Source of the DNA: Bacteroidota bacterium
GTDB lineage: Bacteria > Bacteroidota > Bacteroidia > Chitinophagales > Chitinophagaceae
Length of the DNA: 64,000 bases
NCBI GenBank assembly: GCA_016183765.1
Contig: JACPEA010000011.1
Location: 620,001 to 684,000 of the forward strand
Direction of reading: 5' to 3'
The notes beneath the pieces were generated by a model. The model ran no database searches. It had not been told where the DNA came from and saw nothing but the letters and a program-made list of their open reading frames with translations. Position 1 is the first letter of the stretch. Each line of letters opens with the position of its first letter. The position numbers and the translations under genes were made by a program. Below, piece after piece: positions 1 to 8,051 of the stretch.

Positions 1-292
1 GGGTACCCCTGAGGGCTTCCTCTACCACGGCAAAATCATGGTCCAGCAAAATATCCGTTCCGCTAAATGTAAGCTCTGTCAGAGGAGCAGTTTCCTCTAT
101 ACCCGCCTTGAACCTGAACCATAGTTGTGTTCTGTCGATCAGGGAAATTAAGGATACGTGCGAATTGCAGATGGTGCCTGCTAATTGGACGATCTGCCCG
201 AATTCGTCTGTCTGGGGCGTTTCAGGCAATGAGATCTTCCCTGTTTCCTCTATCCTTTGAGCGCTATCCGTAAATATGGGAGCCTGTTTCAT
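1..292 (-). CDS. GAF-domain protein, N-terminal part (runs off the window)
   Basis: The gene reads leftward from an ATG at 290-292 and is cut by the window edge, so only about 97 residues are visible. The segment with QIVQLAGTICNSHVSLISLID, followed by TQLWFRFKAG, resembles the start of GAF domains found in front of bacterial histidine kinases and diguanylate cyclases. GAF domains are cytosolic small-molecule or redox sensors. The output domain lies outside the window, so the full function cannot be stated. The family assignment is fairly sure; a sensor kinase is the most likely whole protein, by inference only. Confidence 0.6.
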   Translation of the reverse strand, partial: MKQAPIFTDSAQRIEETGKISLPETPQTDEFGQIVQLAGTICNSHVSLISLIDRTQLWFRFKAGIEETAPLTELTFSGTDILLDHDFAVVEEALRGT

Positions 293-662
293 GGTATTGG
301 GTTTACCTGTGAATGGAGATGAACCTGTGTGTTGACAGGTTACGGATATTGGCTACTGTAAAGCTCCAACTATTCAATAACTCCGGTGATAGCTCAAACG
401 CAGATTAGTTTGTAGTTGGTTTACTACGGTTTAGGCTGAGCAGCTGTCGACAGTGTCATGGGAGTATCAATTCCTTATTTACCGGTGTTTTCCGGCCAGC
501 TTCATTGGTAGTAGCATTATCGACGGATTTTTTCTGTGTAGTAGGTTTATATGAGCACTACATATGCGGAGAACAGGAGCTTAAATAACTGATTACCAGC
601 ACACAATCACCAGGCCGGTGAGGGTATGCTGGGATTGCCGGCGCTTATCCGGAAACAACCTG
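293..662. other. Intergenic region between the murA 3' end and the GAF gene
   Basis: No convincing gene was found in these 370 bases. They hold a 7-bp hairpin at 322-341 (AACCTGT / ACAGGTT, 6-nt loop) and should contain the promoter of the leftward GAF gene. No good match to the Bacteroidota promoter pattern was seen. Confidence 0.4.
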
Positions 663-1973
663 TCAGGCGGGAATACGTTTGATATCTGCACCGAGGTTTT
701 GCAGTCGTTCATCAATATATTGGTAACCACGGTCTATCTGTTCAATATTCTGGATCACGCTTTTTCCTTCGGCGCTTAAGGCGGCTATCAGCAATGCCTG
801 TCCGGCCCGTATATCCGGGCTGCTCATGGTAATGCCACGTAAATTGTTTTTTCTTCCCAGTCCGATCACGGTGGCACGATGGGGGTCGCAGAGGATGATC
901 TGTGCGCCCATATCGATCAGTTTATCGGTAAAGAACAAACGGCTTTCAAACATTTTCTGGTGTACCAGAACACTACCCCTTGCCTGTGTGGCCACAACCA
1001 GTACGATACTTAACAGGTCGGGGGTGAAACCCGGCCAGGGATGATCATAGATGGTAAGGATACCGCCATCCAGGAATGTCTGTATTTCATAAACATCCTG
1101 TGCGGGAATATAAATATCATCTCCCTTGATGTCGAACCGGATGCCCAGTTGCCTGAATTTTTCCGGGATGACTCCCAGGTGTTCCACGCCGGCATCTTTG
1201 ATGGTGATCTCACTTTGTGTCATGGCAGCGAGGCCAATGAAACTGCCGATCTCGATCATGTCGGGTAACATGCGGTGCGTGGTACCTCCCAGTTTGCTCA
1301 CACCCCCGATTACCAGCAGGTTACTGCCAATACCTTGAATATTGGCGCCCATACGGGTCAGCATTTTACATAGCTGTTGAATATAGGGTTCACAGGCAGC
1401 ATTATAAATGGTGGTGATACCTTCTGCCAGAACAGCGGCCATAACGATATTGGCGGTACCGGTAACAGAAGGCTCATCGAGCAACATATAACAACCCTTC
1501 AGCTGCGGGGAAGATAATTTGAAACAACCCAGCTGCTCTTCATATTCATATTTTGCGCCCAGTTTTTCAAAACCAATGATATGTGTATCCAGCCTGCGCC
1601 GGCCTATCTTGTCGCCACCGGGTTTGGGGATATATGCTCTTTTGAACCTGGCCAGCATGGGGCCGGCAAACATCACACTGCCCCGGAGCCGCCCCCCTTT
1701 TTTGCGAAAAGTGTCTGATGCCAGGTAATCCGCATCTATTTCATCGGCCTGGAACGTGCAGGTGTGCCGGTCGCTGCGGGTCACTTTTACGCCGATATCG
1801 GCGAGCAGTTCAATCAGCAGGTTCACATCCAGTATATCGGGGATATTGGATACGGTTACCGCTTCTGAAGTGAGCAATACAGCCGATAAGATCTGCAAAG
1901 CTTCATTTTTTGCCCCCTGCGGAACAATTTCCCCCTTTAGTTTTTTACCGCCGATCACTTCGAATGTATTCAT
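663..1973 (-). CDS. murA: UDP-N-acetylglucosamine 1-carboxyvinyltransferase (MurA), Asp active-site variant
   Basis: MurA transfers enolpyruvate from PEP to UDP-GlcNAc, the first committed step of peptidoglycan synthesis in the cytoplasm. The 436-residue length fits the family. The N-terminal GAKNEAL motif and the two-lobed EPSP-synthase-like repeats are present. In the active-site loop, where most MurA enzymes have a Cys (Cys115 in E. coli), this protein reads PKPGGDKIGRRRLDTH, placing Asp at residue 121. Cys-to-Asp MurA enzymes, as in Mycobacterium and Chlamydia, work but are not alkylated by fosfomycin. A terminator-like hairpin upstream (2049-2068) separates it from the DUF4290 gene, so it probably has its own promoter. 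Confidence 0.93.
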   Translation of the reverse strand: MNTFEVIGGKKLKGEIVPQGAKNEALQILSAVLLTSEAVTVSNIPDILDVNLLIELLADIGVKVTRSDRHTCTFQADEIDADYLASDTFRKKGGRLRGSVMFAGPMLARFKRAYIPKPGGDKIGRRRLDTHIIGFEKLGAKYEYEEQLGCFKLSSPQLKGCYMLLDEPSVTGTANIVMAAVLAEGITTIYNAACEPYIQQLCKMLTRMGANIQGIGSNLLVIGGVSKLGGTTHRMLPDMIEIGSFIGLAAMTQSEITIKDAGVEHLGVIPEKFRQLGIRFDIKGDDIYIPAQDVYEIQTFLDGGILTIYDHPWPGFTPDLLSIVLVVATQARGSVLVHQKMFESRLFFTDKLIDMGAQIILCDPHRATVIGLGRKNNLRGITMSSPDIRAGQALLIAALSAEGKSVIQNIEQIDRGYQYIDERLQNLGADIKRIPA

Positions 1974-2040
1974 GTTGGTTGCAGGTTTATGGGTTTTCCC
2001 GTTTATTCTCCGGTGAGGATCGCGCAGTTGAATAAACGCA

Positions 2041-2068
2041 ATAAAAAAGCACCGGAAATTTCCGATGC
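2041..2068 (-). terminator. Intrinsic terminator of the DUF4290 gene
   Basis: Read leftward, GCATCGG, AAATTT and CCGGTGC form a stem with one G-U pair (2049-2068). A T-rich tract follows directly (A-rich on the plus strand, 2041-2048). It lies 55 bases beyond the DUF4290 stop codon and ahead of murA, so it should end that transcript. Confidence 0.65.
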
Positions 2069-2123
2069 CTAAAAATATCTTTTTACCGGTAAATGAATAA
2101 CTATTGGGTGAATAAAACCCAAA

Positions 2124-2882
2124 CTAGTAACGTTTCTTGAACTGACCGCCACGGCCTTCCTGCCTGCCGCCGTTGCTGCGGTTACCTCCCTGGTTGCCTC
2201 CGCCACTACGGTTGCCACCCTGGGCCCTTCCGCCACGGTTGTTATCGCGCTGGCCGCCCTGGCTTCTTCCGCCGCTGCGGCCGCCAAAATTCTGCTGCCA
2301 GCGTCCACCACTGCGGGGATATTCGTCGCGCTCAAAATTCTGGTTGCGATGTTTGATATAAGGCGTGTTACTGAATTCAAGTTGTCCGCCGGTAATGCTG
2401 TTCAGTTCGGTACGGATGGTATCATCGTGCACCAGCTCTTTGTGCCAGTTGCTGTATGCCAGCTTCATGTAATAAGCAATGGCATGCGCAAAACCTGCTT
2501 TTTTCTCCGGGTCTTCTTCTTTCAGGGCCTTATCGATCACCACTTCGAGGTTCTTACCCAGGTGCGCATATTTGGGATGACGCTTGGGATAAGGCAGGGG
2601 ATCGGGTTTCTGTTTGTAGGTCTCTTTCTGGGGAATGGGGTAGGGACTGTCCACATCCAGTTTAAAATCACTGATGAAAAACAGGTGATCCCAAAGTTTA
2701 TGCCTGAAGTCTTCTACATTCTTTAAATGAGGGTTCACAAAGCCCATCAACTCAATTACATACTGGGCCTGCTCCTGTCTTTTTTCACGATCCTCAATGG
2801 TCAGCAGGTATTCCACCATTTTTTGTACATGGCGGCCATATTCCTTCATGCCCAGGTAATTTCTCTCGGTATTATATTCCAT
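2124..2882 (-). CDS. DUF4290 family protein with an RG/GGR-rich tail
   Basis: This is a 252-residue cytosolic protein starting at MEYNTERNYLGMKEYG. The ATG at 2880-2882 was chosen because the reading frame upstream of it is not protein-like and this is the usual family start. Residues 1 to about 190 match the DUF4290 type found across Bacteroidota, whose function is unknown. The last 60 or so residues are low complexity, built of Gly, Arg, Asn and Gln (SGGR, GGNR), like the RNA-binding RGG tails of RNA helicases and RNA-binding proteins. An RNA-associated role is inferred from the tail only. It is divergently placed from pheS. Confidence 0.8.
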   Translation of the reverse strand: MEYNTERNYLGMKEYGRHVQKMVEYLLTIEDREKRQEQAQYVIELMGFVNPHLKNVEDFRHKLWDHLFFISDFKLDVDSPYPIPQKETYKQKPDPLPYPKRHPKYAHLGKNLEVVIDKALKEEDPEKKAGFAHAIAYYMKLAYSNWHKELVHDDTIRTELNSITGGQLEFSNTPYIKHRNQNFERDEYPRSGGRWQQNFGGRSGGRSQGGQRDNNRGGRAQGGNRSGGGNQGGNRSNGGRQEGRGGQFKKRY

Positions 2883-3240
2883 AATTTGTAGGTCTACGGT
2901 AGCAAATGTAAGTAATAAGCACAGATTGGGTATGATTTGGGATATGAGAGATACGATTTTACGGGCATTCAGGCCTGTTTTAACAATCCAGGCCGGTGGA
3001 TACTTCTTTTTTACCGGCTGACGAACCCATGGCATCGGTTCTTGTGTCACTCAGTTCCGGGTTCCGGTCTGTGGTCGGCAGTTTTCCCTTGTAAGTCATA
3101 GGAATCATACCCTAAATCATATCCCATCTGCGATCAGGAGCTATGATTTTACGGCTATTCCGGGCCGGGTCAGCGGTTTCCCTTGCAAATCATAGGGATC
3201 ATACCCTCAATCATATCCGATCTGCGTTTATCTTCGCAAT
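2883..3240. repeat. Divergent spacer with repeated and inverted 25-50 bp units
   Basis: The spacer between the DUF4290 gene and pheS contains a 50-bp unit at 3083-3132 and again at 3177-3226, 45 of 50 positions identical and offset by 94 bp. A shorter, more diverged copy lies in the opposite orientation at 2921-2946. The segment with GATTTTACGG and ATTC, then GGCC, also occurs twice (about 2951-2974 and 3144-3166). AAATCATA at 3114-3121 can pair with TATGATTT at 3142-3149. The last unit ends 14 bp before the pheS ATG, so the repeats lie in the divergent promoter region. A -7-like box (TATCTTCG, 3229-3236) follows it. Confidence 0.7.
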
Positions 3241-4272
3241 ATGGAACAGTTAGTACAACAGATCGAAGCCTACCGGCAGGAGATCGCGACCGCTGAGGCA
3301 GATACTCCGGAAGCGGTAGAGGAATTCCGTATCAAATACCTGGGCACCAAAGGATTGGTGAAAACTATTATGGGCGAAATGCGCCATGTGCCCAACGAGC
3401 GTAAAAAAGAGTTCGGGCAGGTATTGAACGATTTTAAACTGTTTGTAGAAGAAAAGTATGCCTTACTGAAAGAAAACAATAGCGGGGGGCCAGCTGCCGA
3501 TACCCTGAAAACAGACTGGAGTTTACCCGGCGATCCTGTTGCCGTAGGTACCCGGCACCCGTTGAATATTGTGCGCAACCAGATCGTGTCTATTTTCAAA
3601 CGACTTGGTTTTGCGGTAGCGGAAGGTCCGGAGATCGAGGACGACTGGCACAATTTCGGCGCCATGAACCTGCCTGAAGACCACCCGGCACGCGATATGC
3701 AGGATACGTTTTACATCAATCAGAACCCGTCCTGGCTGTTGCGTACGCATACCAGTAGCGTGCAGGCAAGGGTAATGGAGACCCAGCAACCACCGATCAG
3801 GGTGATCTGCCCGGGTAAAGTGTACCGGAACGAGACCATCAGCGCAAGGGCACACTGTTTCTTTCACCAGGTAGAAGGTTTGTATGTGGATGAGAACGTG
3901 AGTTTTGCCGATCTGAAACAGACCCTGTACTTTTTTGTGCAGGAAATGTTTGGCAACGATGTAAAAGTGCGTTTCCGTCCCAGTTATTTCCCGTTCACGG
4001 AACCCAGTGCCGAGATGGATATCAGCTGCCTCATCTGCAAGGGTGATGGCTGCAATATCTGTAAACATACCGGTTGGGTAGAGATCCTCGGAAGCGGCAT
4101 GGTACACCCAAATGTATTGGAGAACTTCGGGATCGACCCGAATAAATACACCGGATTTGCCTTCGGTATGGGGGTAGAGCGGATCACGCAGCTGAAATAC
4201 CAGGTAAATGATCTCCGCCTTTACTCGCAGAACGATATCCGTTTCCTGAAGCAGTTTACCGGGGTGGTCTAA
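3241..4272 (+). CDS. pheS: Phenylalanine--tRNA ligase alpha subunit
   Basis: PheS is the catalytic alpha subunit of the alpha2-beta2 enzyme that charges tRNA-Phe in the cytoplasm. The 343 residues fit the family. The N-terminal coiled-coil region (about 1-85) is followed by the class II synthetase core, with motif 2 near CPGKVYRNETISARAHCFFH and motif 3 near FAFGMGVERITQLKY. A zinc-like Cys cluster (SCLICKGDGCNICKHTGW) lies near residues 258-280. No pheT was found next to it, so the beta subunit must be encoded elsewhere. Its upstream region carries unusual repeats. Confidence 0.96.
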   Translation: MEQLVQQIEAYRQEIATAEADTPEAVEEFRIKYLGTKGLVKTIMGEMRHVPNERKKEFGQVLNDFKLFVEEKYALLKENNSGGPAADTLKTDWSLPGDPVAVGTRHPLNIVRNQIVSIFKRLGFAVAEGPEIEDDWHNFGAMNLPEDHPARDMQDTFYINQNPSWLLRTHTSSVQARVMETQQPPIRVICPGKVYRNETISARAHCFFHQVEGLYVDENVSFADLKQTLYFFVQEMFGNDVKVRFRPSYFPFTEPSAEMDISCLICKGDGCNICKHTGWVEILGSGMVHPNVLENFGIDPNKYTGFAFGMGVERITQLKYQVNDLRLYSQNDIRFLKQFTGVV

Positions 4273-4391
4273 ACGTTTACAAAGGGTTTATCTGTTACAA
4301 TGGGTGGTAACTACAGCCACCTGATGTGTTATGCGTTTTGCCTGCCGGACACACTAGGAGATAAAACGCAATAAATACTTATAATTAGGTA

Positions 4392-4422
4392 TTTGTCCCA
4401 ATCCCCGGACAGGATAGTTTTG
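4392..4422 (+). promoter_or_regulatory. Bacteroidota-type promoter with no annotated gene downstream
   Basis: TTTG at 4392-4395 and TAGTTTTG at 4415-4422 are separated by exactly 19 bp. This matches the -33/-7 consensus of the Bacteroidota primary sigma factor. It points rightward, away from pheS and toward the end of the oppositely oriented response regulator gene, where no clear gene exists. Confidence 0.5.
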
Positions 4423-4626
4423 TTTTCATAAAATCCAATATGTCAAAATGACTATGTCTTGTGTTTCCTGGGTTGCCTCTATATTACTGGGATGCCTATT
4501 ACCAGTCTTATACCGGGCAGTGTGGTCGGCCTGACAATGAATGATGCGAAAACTGAATGTAAAATAGGTGCAGGGTTGATCAACGTCAGTAACCGGCGTA
4601 GTCATAAACCTTATGTATTCCTATCA

Positions 4627-4652
4627 GGTATCCCTTCGGGGGAGGGGATACC
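4627..4652. terminator. Hairpin between convergent transcripts
   Basis: GGTATCCC (4627-4634) and GGGATACC (4645-4652) form a perfect 8-bp stem with a 10-nt loop. It abuts the response regulator stop codon and could end that leftward transcript and a rightward small transcript. The T-run is short on both sides. Confidence 0.5.
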
Positions 4653-4653
4653 T

Positions 4654-5292
4654 TTATAAAATATTGTGCTGTTTAGCAAAATTGACAAGCCCGGCTACAT
4701 TTTTAACGCTTAATTTTTTCAGGATATTCCTGCGGTGTGTATTCACCGTAAGTTCACTTAGAAAGAGCGCGGAAGCGATCTCTTTGGTGGTCATTTCCTG
4801 GCATACCAGCCGTAGAATCCCCACTTCACGTTTGGTTAGCTGGTACTTTTTCAGGAACTCATCAAAGTAATAGGAATTTTCCGGTACGACAGGAGATTCT
4901 TCCATTTGCTGAAAATAAAATCCGCCGGACAAAACCGTACCGATGGCATCCCGCAATTCATTGGCAGAAGAATTTTTGGCCAGGTAACCGTCTGCCTGCA
5001 TTTTTTTTATCTTGTTGACCAGGTCGGGTTGCGAATAATTGGATAAGATCAGCACTTTGATGCCTGGAAAACCCTGTTTGATCTTTTCAAGGCATTGCAG
5101 CCCGTCGTACCCCGGCATATTCAGATCCAGCAATACGAGGTCGGGTTTTTCACGGATTACCGCATCGATCAGTTGATGGCCATTCTGTGCGGTTGCCACA
5201 ATATCCAAAGAGGTATCCTCTTTCAAAATTGACTGTACCCCCTCCAGCATGAATTGATGGTCGTCAGCCAGTATGATCCTGTTCTTTGTCAT
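4654..5292 (-). CDS. LuxR/NarL-type response regulator
   Basis: This is a 212-residue two-component response regulator. The receiver domain (about 1-120) has the acidic pair in ILADDHQ, the phospho-acceptor Asp near residue 56 in VLLDLNMPG, and the conserved Lys in YLAKNSS. The C-terminal LuxR-type helix-turn-helix (LTKREVGILRLVCQEMTTKE, then IASALFLSELTVNTHRRNIL) should bind DNA. The ATG at 5290-5292 was chosen over a TTG two codons earlier. The start overlaps the end of the upstream kinase gene by 29 bases, so the two are translationally coupled and probably cognate partners. Its target genes cannot be read from the sequence. Confidence 0.9.
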   Translation of the reverse strand: MTKNRIILADDHQFMLEGVQSILKEDTSLDIVATAQNGHQLIDAVIREKPDLVLLDLNMPGYDGLQCLEKIKQGFPGIKVLILSNYSQPDLVNKIKKMQADGYLAKNSSANELRDAIGTVLSGGFYFQQMEESPVVPENSYYFDEFLKKYQLTKREVGILRLVCQEMTTKEIASALFLSELTVNTHRRNILKKLSVKNVAGLVNFAKQHNIL

Positions 5293-7129
5293 ACACAATC
5301 GGAATTTCTATCGTTATAATTAGTCCTTGATCCTTGTCATTGTCAATCGCCATCACACCTCCATAATAGGCCACTTTAGACCGGATACCCGCCATGCCAA
5401 TTCCTTCGCCTGTTGTGGGTTTATCTGTAAATCCTACGCCATTGTCTTCTGCCACAATAGTGAACACATCCTCATATTCCGATACCTGCAATAATGCATG
5501 TGTGGCTCCGGAATGTTTGGCTATATTATTGAGCAGCTCATATACGATACCATACAGGGTCAGGTAATATTGCTCCAGCCTGGGTTGGTATGTATCAAAA
5601 CCTATCACTTCCACCTGTATGTTTATTCTGCCGGATGCATTGAATATACTGGCCAGTTTGTCCAGCGCGCTCCTGAATCCGACCTGGGTCAGCATAACAG
5701 GACTTAACGCATGACTCAGGTTTCTCACCATACCCGATACGATCCCTATGGCTTCTTCTGTTTTGTTAAACTGCGTGGAAACATTTTGCTGCAGGAATAC
5801 CTGTTTTTCCCTGATCGAGGCGAGGTTAAATTTGATACCCGATAACAGAGAACCCACCACATCGTGCAACTGGCTGGCAATACGACCCCGCTCTTCCTGT
5901 TGAACCTGCATCAATACTTTTGTGTTTTTCTTCTGCTGCTGGTTTAGGGTGATCAATAACGCCTCTTTGTCCAGGCGATAGCGATTGAACCGGTAAACCA
6001 ATCCGATGGTCAGGATGATCGTTTCTGCCACATAACCGAAAGCAAGTCCGTAATGACTAAAGAAATGATTGAAACGGTTAAGGCTGCCAAGGGAGAACGA
6101 TATCTGTAAAACGGCGGAAACCAACAGGATCAATTGGGCCACCAGGTAAAATGCTGCCAGTTTGTTCCCGCGGAAACTTGCGATGATCAGGATGATGAAA
6201 AAAACAATAATGTACAGCAGGGGAACGATGGGAACGACATATTGCAGGTACAGCCACCAGTTATTCAGCTGGTTCTGATCGTTAAGGCAAAAGATCAGGA
6301 TAACACATCCCACCAGCAAGGTATTCATCAACTTTAGAAAGTTCAGTTGACCCCGGTTTTTAATACCGCCAATATACCTCACCAGGAATATGGAAGCGAA
6401 AATAAGCGGAACGATTACGAATACGGGCCTGGCCTTACTTGCAAACCAGGGCATATTGGGCCAGAAATATTCAAAGCCGTAACCTGCATTCGATAAAACC
6501 CATAACCATCCTGTTGCTATATACAGGATATAATACAGGTAGAGCCGGTCTTGTTCAATGATAAAAAGATAAAGGCCAAAGATGATCAGCAACAGCAGCA
6601 TTCCCGTGAAAAGGAAGAGTACTGTTTTGGTACGCGATTCTTCCTGTAATGCCTGTTTGATATCCGTAAGGTGATACGATAGCTGTAAAGACTCATTCCG
6701 TTTGTCTATTTTGGCCAGGTAGATCCCTTTTTGGTTGATTGGAAAGTAGAACCCGGTAGTTTCAATAGGTCTTTGGCGGAAAGGATAATAATCACCCGTA
6801 ACCCATTGTGTCTGGATACTGCTGTCCGAAACAAAATAAAAATGAATACGATTGATGTGGTGATGGCCGATGTACAACAACATTGAATCTGCCGGTTTTG
6901 CAGAAGGGTTCTCATAAATAAGCCAGTAGACTGAACGCGTGAAACTTATGTTCTTCCCTTTTTCAGGCGCCTGCTTTATGGCGTGCTTCCTAAACAGCTC
7001 TAATACATGCTGTGCATTGGAATGCGAGGAACTGTCTTCGTACAGGTAAAATTGAGGAGTATTGTTTTGTGCCAACAGCCTGCTCCCTTGCGAAGTAAAA
7101 AAGAAAAGCAGGAATAAAACAACACGCAT
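5264..7129 (-). CDS. 7TM-DISM sensor histidine kinase (HisKA_3 type)
   Basis: This 621-residue membrane kinase starts at the ATG at 7127-7129, which opens a signal peptide (MRVVLFLLFFFTSQGSRLLA). An extracytoplasmic DISM-like sensory domain (about 20-160) is followed by seven transmembrane helices (about 168-385) and a short coiled coil. A HisKA_3 dimerisation domain follows, with the phospho-accepting His near residue 422 (RIASQLHDVVG), then an ATPase domain with AKHSGAT, DNGVGF and GEGIGMAGI. This is a NarX/DesK-style kinase that would phosphorylate the overlapping LuxR-type regulator. The DISM module suggests sensing of a carbohydrate or small ligand, but that is family-level inference. 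Confidence 0.88.
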   Translation of the reverse strand: MRVVLFLLFFFTSQGSRLLAQNNTPQFYLYEDSSSHSNAQHVLELFRKHAIKQAPEKGKNISFTRSVYWLIYENPSAKPADSMLLYIGHHHINRIHFYFVSDSSIQTQWVTGDYYPFRQRPIETTGFYFPINQKGIYLAKIDKRNESLQLSYHLTDIKQALQEESRTKTVLFLFTGMLLLLIIFGLYLFIIEQDRLYLYYILYIATGWLWVLSNAGYGFEYFWPNMPWFASKARPVFVIVPLIFASIFLVRYIGGIKNRGQLNFLKLMNTLLVGCVILIFCLNDQNQLNNWWLYLQYVVPIVPLLYIIVFFIILIIASFRGNKLAAFYLVAQLILLVSAVLQISFSLGSLNRFNHFFSHYGLAFGYVAETIILTIGLVYRFNRYRLDKEALLITLNQQQKKNTKVLMQVQQEERGRIASQLHDVVGSLLSGIKFNLASIREKQVFLQQNVSTQFNKTEEAIGIVSGMVRNLSHALSPVMLTQVGFRSALDKLASIFNASGRINIQVEVIGFDTYQPRLEQYYLTLYGIVYELLNNIAKHSGATHALLQVSEYEDVFTIVAEDNGVGFTDKPTTGEGIGMAGIRSKVAYYGGVMAIDNDKDQGLIITIEIPIVYDKEQDHTG

Positions 7130-7270
7130 GTATATCGGGATCAGAGGGTGATCACAAATATAGAGCAGAACAGGTATATAAAACAAGTTGGCCGGAACTG
7201 CTTTGGTAAGCCCTGCGGCAATGGAATACCAGATAGCAAATACTCGTTATCTTCACCCATCAATCATCAC

Positions 7271-8008
7271 ATGATCCACACCACCAAAGGTATTGTGTTG
7301 CGCACGGTAAAATATGGTGATACCAGTATCATCACTACCGTGTATACAGAACTGTTTGGGATACAGAGTTATATTGTAAAAGGTGTTCGGCAAAGCAGTA
7401 AGACCTCTTCGGGCAAAGCCGGCTTTTTTCAGCCCTCTGCCATACTGGACATGGAAGTGTACCACAATGAACAGAAGCAGTTGCAATTCATCAAAGAATA
7501 CCAATGGGCATACCTGTATGAAAAAGTGCTGTTTGATGTGGTCCGTAATACAGTGGCCACGTATGTGATCGAATTGCTGCAGCACAGCCTCAAACAACCC
7601 GAGGCCAATCCCGAATTGTTTTACCTGATCGAGGATACACTGAAGCAGCTGGATAAGGGTAACGATACCTTAACCGGTAATCTTCCACTTTATTTTACGC
7701 TGCACCTGGCCGGTGAACTGGGTTTTCAATTGCAGGGTACTTACAGCCAACAAACGCCGGTACTCGACCTGCAGGAAGGCGTATTCACAAGAGAGATACC
7801 TACGCACCCGTATTATCTGGAAGGTATAATGGCCAGTACCACATCAGATCTTGCCAGGCTGCAGTTCTATAATGACCTTGAAGGGCTTGCCCTTAACCGG
7901 AATATGCGCAGGGAATTGTTGCAGGCATACCAGACGTTTTTATCACTGCATATTTCTGACTTTGGAGAAATGCGGAGTTATGCGATTTTGCAGGAGATAC
8001 TTGCGTGA
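7271..8008 (+). CDS. recO: DNA repair protein RecO
   Basis: RecO loads RecA onto SSB-coated single-stranded DNA in the RecFOR recombination pathway. The 245-residue protein starts at MIHTTKGIVLRTVKYGDTS, the typical N-terminal OB-fold of the family. The ATG at 7271 was chosen because the frame upstream is not protein-like. The rest is helical, with ETYxQ-like and FYNDLEGLALNRNMRRELL segments as in RecO. The zinc-binding Cys residues of some RecO proteins are not seen. It is divergent from the kinase gene and followed by a short tandem repeat. Confidence 0.88.
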   Translation: MIHTTKGIVLRTVKYGDTSIITTVYTELFGIQSYIVKGVRQSSKTSSGKAGFFQPSAILDMEVYHNEQKQLQFIKEYQWAYLYEKVLFDVVRNTVATYVIELLQHSLKQPEANPELFYLIEDTLKQLDKGNDTLTGNLPLYFTLHLAGELGFQLQGTYSQQTPVLDLQEGVFTREIPTHPYYLEGIMASTTSDLARLQFYNDLEGLALNRNMRRELLQAYQTFLSLHISDFGEMRSYAILQEILA

Positions 8009-8009
8009 T

Positions 8010-8049
8010 AATGAGTGAATGAGTGGATGAGTGGATGAGTGGATGAGTG
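8010..8049 (+). repeat. Tandem 8-bp repeat (RATGAGTG x5)
   Basis: Five contiguous copies of an octamer (AATGAGTG twice, then GATGAGTG three times) fill the gap between the stop codons of recO and the convergent amidohydrolase gene. The word GAGTG also builds the large palindrome at 30271-30507. The copy number may vary by slippage. Confidence 0.8.
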
Positions 8050-8051
8050 AA

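Larger units (their letters stand above)
4273..4653. other. Spacer between convergent pheS and response regulator genes
   Basis: A small hairpin at 4303-4321 (GGTGG / CCACC) follows pheS. A well-matched promoter (4392-4422) and a hairpin (4627-4652) frame about 200 bases that may be a small transcript. Two short reading frames occur inside: 28 codons at 4448-4534, giving a hydrophobic peptide (WVASILLGCLLPVLY), and 66 codons from a TTG at 4459. Neither resembles a known protein. Confidence 0.4.

Noticed and set aside
2069..2380. 103-codon Ala-rich frame overlapping the DUF4290 tail
   Set aside because: It is the GGR-repeat region read in another frame; repeats keep several frames open by chance.
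8010..8049. Short tandem repeats as a CRISPR array
   Set aside because: The 8-bp units are contiguous with no spacers and no cas genes are near.
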